From Lachnospiraceae bacterium UBA7143 (GTDB taxonomy: Bacteria > Bacillota > Clostridia > Lachnospirales > Lachnospiraceae), in the NCBI GenBank assembly GCA_002491905.1, contig DKWV01000030.1, forward strand, positions 719-29,317: 28,599 nt of DNA, given 5' to 3'. The notes beneath the pieces are model-generated. The model had not been told where the DNA came from, did not search any database, and saw nothing but the letters and a program-made list of their open reading frames with translations. Made by a program: the position numbers and the translations under genes. Below are positions 24,575 through 28,599 of the stretch, piece after piece. The stretch's first letter is position 1; each line of letters starts with the position of its first letter.

Positions 24575-25927
24575 ATGAAAAAAGGAGAAAACGGCTTTCG
24601 TGCAGACTTAATAAGTATAGCGCTTCCAGTTACGTTACAGTCACTGCTGCAGTCTTCCTTCAGTATGGTGGATCAGATCATGATCGGCCAGTTGGGCAGT
24701 GAGAGTATAGCGGGAATCGGACTGGGAGGAAAATTTGCTTCTATCTACACAGTAGTGCTGGGAGCTGTGGCGGCGGCAGCAGGCATTATGGCGGCGCAGT
24801 ATGTGGGGGCTGAGGACGAGAAGGGAGTGGGGAGAAGTTTCTACCTGAATCTGTTTGTGAGTCTTTTACTTGCGGGCGGTTTTCTGGCAGTGTGCGGTCT
24901 CTTTCCGAAGGGGGTCATGTCCCTTTATACGCAGGATGAGGCGGTGAGGGCGCAGGCGGCGGTTTATCTGCGGATTTATGCAGTTTCCTTTCCTTTGACG
25001 GCAATATCTACCATTATGACAGTGTTTTTGCGCTGCGTGGGGAAAGCGGCGTTTCCTCTTGTGGCAAGCTTTTTTTCTGTGTTATTGAATACCGGGCTGA
25101 ATTATCTTCTGATTTTTGGCAGAGGCGGTTTTTCGCCTATGGGTGTGCGGGGAGCGGCCATAGCCAGCCTGATCGCACAGGCGGGAGCATTTGGCGTGAC
25201 GGCCGTTTACTTTTGCAGGGATTCCGTTTTTCGTTCTTATGGCCGAAGGGACAAGATACATGCCGCGCTTCGGCTGACGGCGGAGGATCGGAAGCAGTAT
25301 CTTGGTATTCTGGCACCTATCCTTGTCTGCGAATTTATGTGGAGTCTGGGAGAAAACATGTATGCGGTGATTTACGGACGACTGGGAACGGAGCCCTGCG
25401 CGGCGATGACGATGACGGGGCCGGTGCAGGGGCTGATGATAGGGCTGTTAAGCGGTGTTTCTCAGGCAGCAGGCATTATGATCGGCAGACATCTGGGTAA
25501 AGAAGATTACGATATGGCCTACAGGGACTCTAAAAAACTGATGGGGTGCGGGCTTGCCGGGTCCGCAGTGCTGTCCCTCCTTCTGCTGTGGCTGGGCGGG
25601 TATTATGTATCACTGTACAATGTAGAGCCGCAGGTGCAGAGGACTGCTTACATGATTTTGGTGGCTTTTGCTATAATCTCTCCCATTAAGGTACAGAATA
25701 TGATTCTTGGCGGCGGCATTATCAGAAGCGGTGGTATGACGCGCTATGTGATGTGGATTGATATGATTGGCACGTGGATATTCGGTGTGCCATTGGGCTT
25801 TTTGGCGGCTTTTGTGTGGAAACTGCCGATTCATCAGGTATATTTTATTCTCTCTCTGGAGGAGGTTGTCAGGCTTTCTATTTCGCTGGCTGTTTTTCGC
25901 AGAAAGAGTTGGATGCGGCGGCTGTAG
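24575..25927 (+). CDS. MATE-family multidrug/organic cation efflux protein
   Basis: 450 residues from ATG 24575, which has GGAGG 5 bases upstream; the in-frame ATG 24563 does not. About twelve membrane segments in two similar halves. Typical MATE patterns: ISIALPVTLQSLLQS and MVDQIMIGQLG at the start, GLGGKFASIY, and FLRCVGKAAFPLVASFFSV. MATE proteins export drugs, dyes or metabolites in exchange for Na+ or H+. It shares a transcription unit with the LacI-family gene, so an inducible export of a metabolite or antimicrobial is inferred. Substrate unknown. Confidence 0.93.
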   Translation: MKKGENGFRADLISIALPVTLQSLLQSSFSMVDQIMIGQLGSESIAGIGLGGKFASIYTVVLGAVAAAAGIMAAQYVGAEDEKGVGRSFYLNLFVSLLLAGGFLAVCGLFPKGVMSLYTQDEAVRAQAAVYLRIYAVSFPLTAISTIMTVFLRCVGKAAFPLVASFFSVLLNTGLNYLLIFGRGGFSPMGVRGAAIASLIAQAGAFGVTAVYFCRDSVFRSYGRRDKIHAALRLTAEDRKQYLGILAPILVCEFMWSLGENMYAVIYGRLGTEPCAAMTMTGPVQGLMIGLLSGVSQAAGIMIGRHLGKEDYDMAYRDSKKLMGCGLAGSAVLSLLLLWLGGYYVSLYNVEPQVQRTAYMILVAFAIISPIKVQNMILGGGIIRSGGMTRYVMWIDMIGTWIFGVPLGFLAAFVWKLPIHQVYFILSLEEVVRLSISLAVFRRKSWMRRL

Positions 25928-25930
25928 TCC

Positions 25931-25958
25931 TAAACATTCGGGCCTGTCAGGCCGATAT
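25931..25958 (+). promoter_or_regulatory. Sigma-D (sigma-28)-like promoter
   Basis: TAAA (25931-25934), 16 bases, GCCGATAT (25951-25958). The -10 fits the flagellar/motility sigma factor consensus well and the spacing is one base longer than the usual 15. It lies 58 bases before the coiled-coil gene. It starts just after the MATE stop. Confidence 0.5.
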
Positions 25959-25969
25959 ATACTATGACA

Positions 25970-26009
25970 GCGGCAAACGGACTTGCCGCTTCGACAGCAT
26001 CATGGAGGA
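25970..26009 (+). promoter_or_regulatory. Leader with CsrA-like hairpin and second GGA at the ribosome site
   Basis: GCGGCAA and TTGCCGC (25970-25976, 25983-25989) pair perfectly and present ACGGAC as a hexaloop, with GGA at 25979-25981. A second GGA lies in the Shine-Dalgarno GGAGGA (26004-26009). One GGA in a hairpin loop and another at the ribosome site is the standard layout for translational control by CsrA, as in the B. subtilis hag leader. Confidence 0.45.
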
Positions 26010-26016
26010 TATGAGT

Positions 26017-26886
26017 ATGGGCATGGAAATAGGAACGAATCCGGCTGCAGCGTCCGACCCCTACAAGCATAGGACGAAGCAGGACATTAAGAACGAGTGC
26101 GCTGGTATTGCGGCGCGTCAGACGGCGAATGCGATCAGGATTCAAAAGAACAAGGCAAACCAGAAAAAGAAAAAACTGAATTACAATTATAAGAAAATAT
26201 CGAGACAGATCACTATGAACAATACCTCTACGGGGGCCCGCAGGGTCATTACGAAAGCCCGCGAGGAGGTGGTTTCCCTTCTCAGGAAGCAGATGAGCGG
26301 CAAATACGACGAGACAGATGTCCGGCATGCGATTATCCATGCCAGAAAGATGGAACGGATCGCCCGGAGGAAAAAGAAGCATCTGGAGGAGGAAGAGAAG
26401 GCGAAAGCGACAGGGAAGGGACTTGTCGAACAGGGAGCCTCATCAGACGAAGACGAGCGGATGAAGAAGCTTGAGGAGTCTATGGAGAACCTGAAAGATG
26501 ATGAGCTGGAGCGGATGCAGGAGCTGATGGAGGAGTATGAGGAGCTCATGCAGGAGCTGGAAGAGACGAGCGGTATCAACGATGTCATGAAAGAATATAT
26601 GGGTGCTTCAGAGCAGGAGATGTCGCCCGAGGATGTTGATAAGCTGCGGAAGAAACATCGCGCCGATGAGATGAAGGATATCGTGGAGGCGGATATGAAA
26701 TATCTGAAGGCGATGTTCAACAAGCTTGCGCGGGAGAAGCAGGAGGGGATACAGCAGGCATTTCAGCAGGAGTCGAATCCGGCGGTGTCGCTGGAGCTTC
26801 AGGGCGTGGATATTCCGGTTTCCCCGGATGCAGGACAGTCGGCGGCAGAACTGGTGGAAGGCGCCAATGTGGACGCGATGGTGTAG
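26017..26886 (+). CDS. Lysine/glutamate-rich coiled-coil protein of unknown function
   Basis: 289 residues, start at ATG 26017, GGAGG 8 bases upstream; ATG 26011 is too close to it and 26023 also possible. Soluble. The first 130 residues are basic (HRTKQDIKNE, NKANQKKKKLNYNYKKI, GARRVITKAREEVVSLLRK, KMERIARRKKKHLEEEEK). Residues about 150-190 form an acidic coiled coil (ERMKKLEESMENLKDDELER, ELMEEYEELMQELEET). A variable tail ends DIPVSPDAGQSAAELVEGA. I do not recognise a named family. The sigma-D-like promoter and CsrA-like leader suggest co-expression with motility genes. It is followed by the TraX gene after 14 bases, which may be co-transcribed. Confidence 0.85.
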   Translation: MGMEIGTNPAAASDPYKHRTKQDIKNECAGIAARQTANAIRIQKNKANQKKKKLNYNYKKISRQITMNNTSTGARRVITKAREEVVSLLRKQMSGKYDETDVRHAIIHARKMERIARRKKKHLEEEEKAKATGKGLVEQGASSDEDERMKKLEESMENLKDDELERMQELMEEYEELMQELEETSGINDVMKEYMGASEQEMSPEDVDKLRKKHRADEMKDIVEADMKYLKAMFNKLAREKQEGIQQAFQQESNPAVSLELQGVDIPVSPDAGQSAAELVEGANVDAMV

Positions 26887-26900
26887 GAGAAAGAACCGAA

Positions 26901-27719
26901 ATGACAGGTTTGCAGAAAACGGAACATAGATATGGGCTGACGGGCGCGGTGTTGAAAAACACCGCGTATGTTACGATGTTGATTGACCATTTTTTCGCGG
27001 TGGTCTTTCTTAATTATATGCGGCTGTATACGGTGGATGGCCGATGGGATCCGCGGCTTGAACCGGTTTACCGCGCCGGAAGGGCGGTGGGCAGGGTTTC
27101 TTTCGTGCTTTTCGCTTTTTTGATCGCGGAGGGCTTTTTTTATACGAGGAGCAGAGTGTGGTTTCTTCTGCGGCTTCTGTTATTTGCGCTGCTTTCTGAG
27201 ATTCCTTTTGATCTGGCCCTGTCGGGAACCGCGTTCGACTGGAGCGGACAGAACATATACTGGACACTTTTTCTGGGAGTGCTGGTGCTGTCGATATGGG
27301 ATTATCTCTCCCATTATGGCAGCATTTTAGCGACAGTGGGCCGCTGGGCGATATTGCCGGCGGGCTGTTTAGCCGCTTTTCTGCTTTGCACGGACTATCG
27401 GTTTATGGGGGTTCTTCTGATTTTTGCCATGTATCAGACGAGAGAAAAAGAGGGTGGCGTTCAGTTTATGGCGGCAGGTCTGGTTATGCTGTTCGGAACC
27501 TGGGGCTCCTACTTAGTGCGGTACCTGGGAAACGGATACACGGCGGAGGGTCTGTTTTGGTCTTCCCTGCGGGAAATGTATGGACTGCTGGCCTTTGCGC
27601 TGATTTTTCTGTATAACGGGGAGAAGGGGAGACAGTTTCCCAAGCCGTTCTATTATGGATTTTACCCGGTACATCTGCTGATTCTATATGGGGTTGCACG
27701 GCTGACTGGCGTTATGTAA
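26901..27719 (+). CDS. TraX-family membrane protein
   Basis: 272 residues, start ATG 26901 with AGGAGA about 10 bases upstream, overlapping the stop region of the gene before. About eight membrane segments; TraX signature at the start (LTGAVLKNTAYVTMLIDHF, the 'k.ia...MliDHig' pattern) and RVSFVLFAFLIAEGFFYTRS. In the F plasmid TraX N-acetylates pilin; chromosomal relatives in Firmicutes are membrane acyltransferase-like proteins without a settled role. Its stop overlaps the end of the convergent methyltransferase gene by 8 bases. Confidence 0.85.
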   Translation: MTGLQKTEHRYGLTGAVLKNTAYVTMLIDHFFAVVFLNYMRLYTVDGRWDPRLEPVYRAGRAVGRVSFVLFAFLIAEGFFYTRSRVWFLLRLLLFALLSEIPFDLALSGTAFDWSGQNIYWTLFLGVLVLSIWDYLSHYGSILATVGRWAILPAGCLAAFLLCTDYRFMGVLLIFAMYQTREKEGGVQFMAAGLVMLFGTWGSYLVRYLGNGYTAEGLFWSSLREMYGLLAFALIFLYNGEKGRQFPKPFYYGFYPVHLLILYGVARLTGVM

Positions 27720-28599
27720 ACCACCTGCCGGAGGCACCGCAGGGCAGAACCAGCCCGTTTGACGAGACAGGCAGCCCGATCTCCGAGGCTTCCACACGGC
27801 CGCCGAACTTCGGCACGAGGGCGGTGTGCATCATGTAGGTGAGTACCGCAGGCTGCAGCCCGGTGGTGTAGGAATTGACGAGGAAGAACAGGGCCTCTTT
27901 CGACAGCAGCTTGGCAGCCAGCTCGATCAGAGGAAAGACACTCTCCTCGATCTTCCAGATTTCGCCCTTTGGGCCGCGCCCGTAGGAGGGCGGATCCATG
28001 ATGATGCCGTCGTAGGTGTTGCCGCGGCGGATTTCCCGCTCCACAAATTTCACGCAGTCGTCCACCAGCCATCGGATGGGCGCATCGGAAAGTCCCGAGG
28101 CGGCCGCATTTTCTTTCGCCCAGGTGACCATGCCCTTGGAGGCGTCCACGTGTGTGACGGACGCGCCTGCGGCTGCAGCAGCAAGGGTTGCGCCGCCGGT
28201 GTAGGCGAAAAGGTTCAGAACTTTGAGCGGCCTGTCCGGGGATTTTGTTTTCGCTTCCTTTATTATAGAAGAAAACCAATCCCAGTTCACCGCCTGCTCC
28301 GGAAAAAGCCCTGTGTGTTTGAAACTGAAGGGCTTCAGGCGGAAAGCCAGATCCCGATAGCGGATGCTCCACTCCTGTGGCAGATCAAAGAACTCCCATT
28401 CCCCGCCGCCCTTAGCGCTGCGGTGGTAGTGCCCGTTTTTCTTATTCCAGCGCCCGTCCGTTCTCGGCGTATCCCAGATAACCTGAGGATCGGGCCGCAC
28501 CAAAATATATTCCCCCCACCGTTCCAGCTTTTCTCCTTTAGAGCAGTCTATTACTTCATAGTCTTTCCAGTTATCCGCCAGCGTTGAGGAATAAAAACT
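27712..28599 (-). CDS. RlmI-like class I SAM-dependent methyltransferase (partial, 5' end beyond window)
   Basis: 295 codons are visible, open to the right edge of the window; the first residues seen are SFYSSTLADNWKDYE, so the start lies outside. The SAM-binding motif is VLNLFAYTGGATLAAAAAGA, then VTHVDASKGMVTWAKENAA; the acidic-loop and catalytic motif is GIIMDPPSYGRGPKGEIWK. The C-terminus reads GLPVSSNGLVLPCGASGRWF. This is the Methyltrans_SAM/RlmI group, with 23S rRNA as the known target of E. coli RlmI (C1962); the target of this protein is inferred. No PUA domain is seen in the part visible. It converges with the TraX gene with an 8-base overlap and no terminator between. Confidence 0.9.
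   Translation of the reverse strand, partial: SFYSSTLADNWKDYEVIDCSKGEKLERWGEYILVRPDPQVIWDTPRTDGRWNKKNGHYHRSAKGGGEWEFFDLPQEWSIRYRDLAFRLKPFSFKHTGLFPEQAVNWDWFSSIIKEAKTKSPDRPLKVLNLFAYTGGATLAAAAAGASVTHVDASKGMVTWAKENAAASGLSDAPIRWLVDDCVKFVEREIRRGNTYDGIIMDPPSYGRGPKGEIWKIEESVFPLIELAAKLLSKEALFFLVNSYTTGLQPAVLTYMMHTALVPKFGGRVEASEIGLPVSSNGLVLPCGASGRWFT

Noticed and set aside
25940..25954. Inverted repeat GGCCT-GTC-AGGCC after the MATE gene as a terminator
   Set aside because: Stem of only 5 bp with no T-run, and it lies within the spacer and -10 of the sigma-D-like promoter; more likely part of that promoter or chance.
25774..26016. Longer version of the coiled-coil gene starting inside the MATE gene
   Set aside because: The extra 81 codons are the MATE sequence in another frame; the good ribosome site supports ATG 26017.
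27826..28587. Plus-strand open frame (253 codons) at the right end
   Set aside because: Lies opposite the methyltransferase, whose SAM and DPPSY motifs are unmistakable.
1..28599. CRISPR array, tRNA, rRNA, transposase or integrase genes
   Set aside because: No regularly spaced repeats, no cloverleaf sequence and no recombinase or transposase motifs were found; the decayed regions carry no clear insertion-sequence ends.

Overview
The window looks like a chromosomal segment of a Gram-positive anaerobe of the Clostridia, most likely Lachnospiraceae. The reasons are GGAGG-type ribosome binding sites, the family content (NYN nuclease, BMP/nucleoside ABC system, TraX-like and RlmI-like proteins, class I hybrid kinase) and the coding style. 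Species cannot be named from sequence alone. A sigma-D-like promoter with a CsrA-like leader hints at a motile organism.

Left part (1 to about 4,850) is AT-rich and looks like a gene graveyard. It holds the end of a SEC-C protein, a frameshifted AlbA/RecG-like ATP-binding protein, a YkgJ-type cysteine-cluster gene with its middle missing, a large unrecognised gene whose conserved-looking tail is out of frame, and a multiply frameshifted relative of SEC-C proteins. Two stretches (1-60 with 111-143, and 4401-4460 with 4811-4843) are diverged copies of each other.

4,906-12,314 is an intact-looking envelope-stress or peptide-response module: OmpR-type regulator, histidine kinase, then a separate promoter, an ABC ATPase, an FtsX-type permease with a large outside domain, and a secreted serine hydrolase. 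Three direct repeats with an exact 11-bp period sit just upstream of a TATAAT box between kinase and ABC genes; they look like the regulator's own operator. 12,315-13,360 is again decayed: a DUF6064-like membrane gene lacking its centre, the tail of a linear-amide hydrolase, and a GNAT fragment on the other strand.

From 13,365 rightwards the genes are intact and more GC-rich: an NYN/PIN-like nuclease; a membrane EAL phosphodiesterase with a dead GGDEF domain; a BMP-type nucleoside ABC system (lipoprotein, double ATPase, two permeases) followed in the same run by a 7TM hybrid histidine kinase; a strong terminator; a LacI-family regulator with its own candidate operator and a MATE exporter; a lysine/glutamate-rich coiled-coil protein behind a sigma-D-like promoter and a CsrA-like hairpin leader; a TraX-family membrane protein; and, converging with it, an RlmI-like methyltransferase cut by the window edge. 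I saw no tRNA, rRNA, CRISPR array, insertion sequence or known riboswitch.
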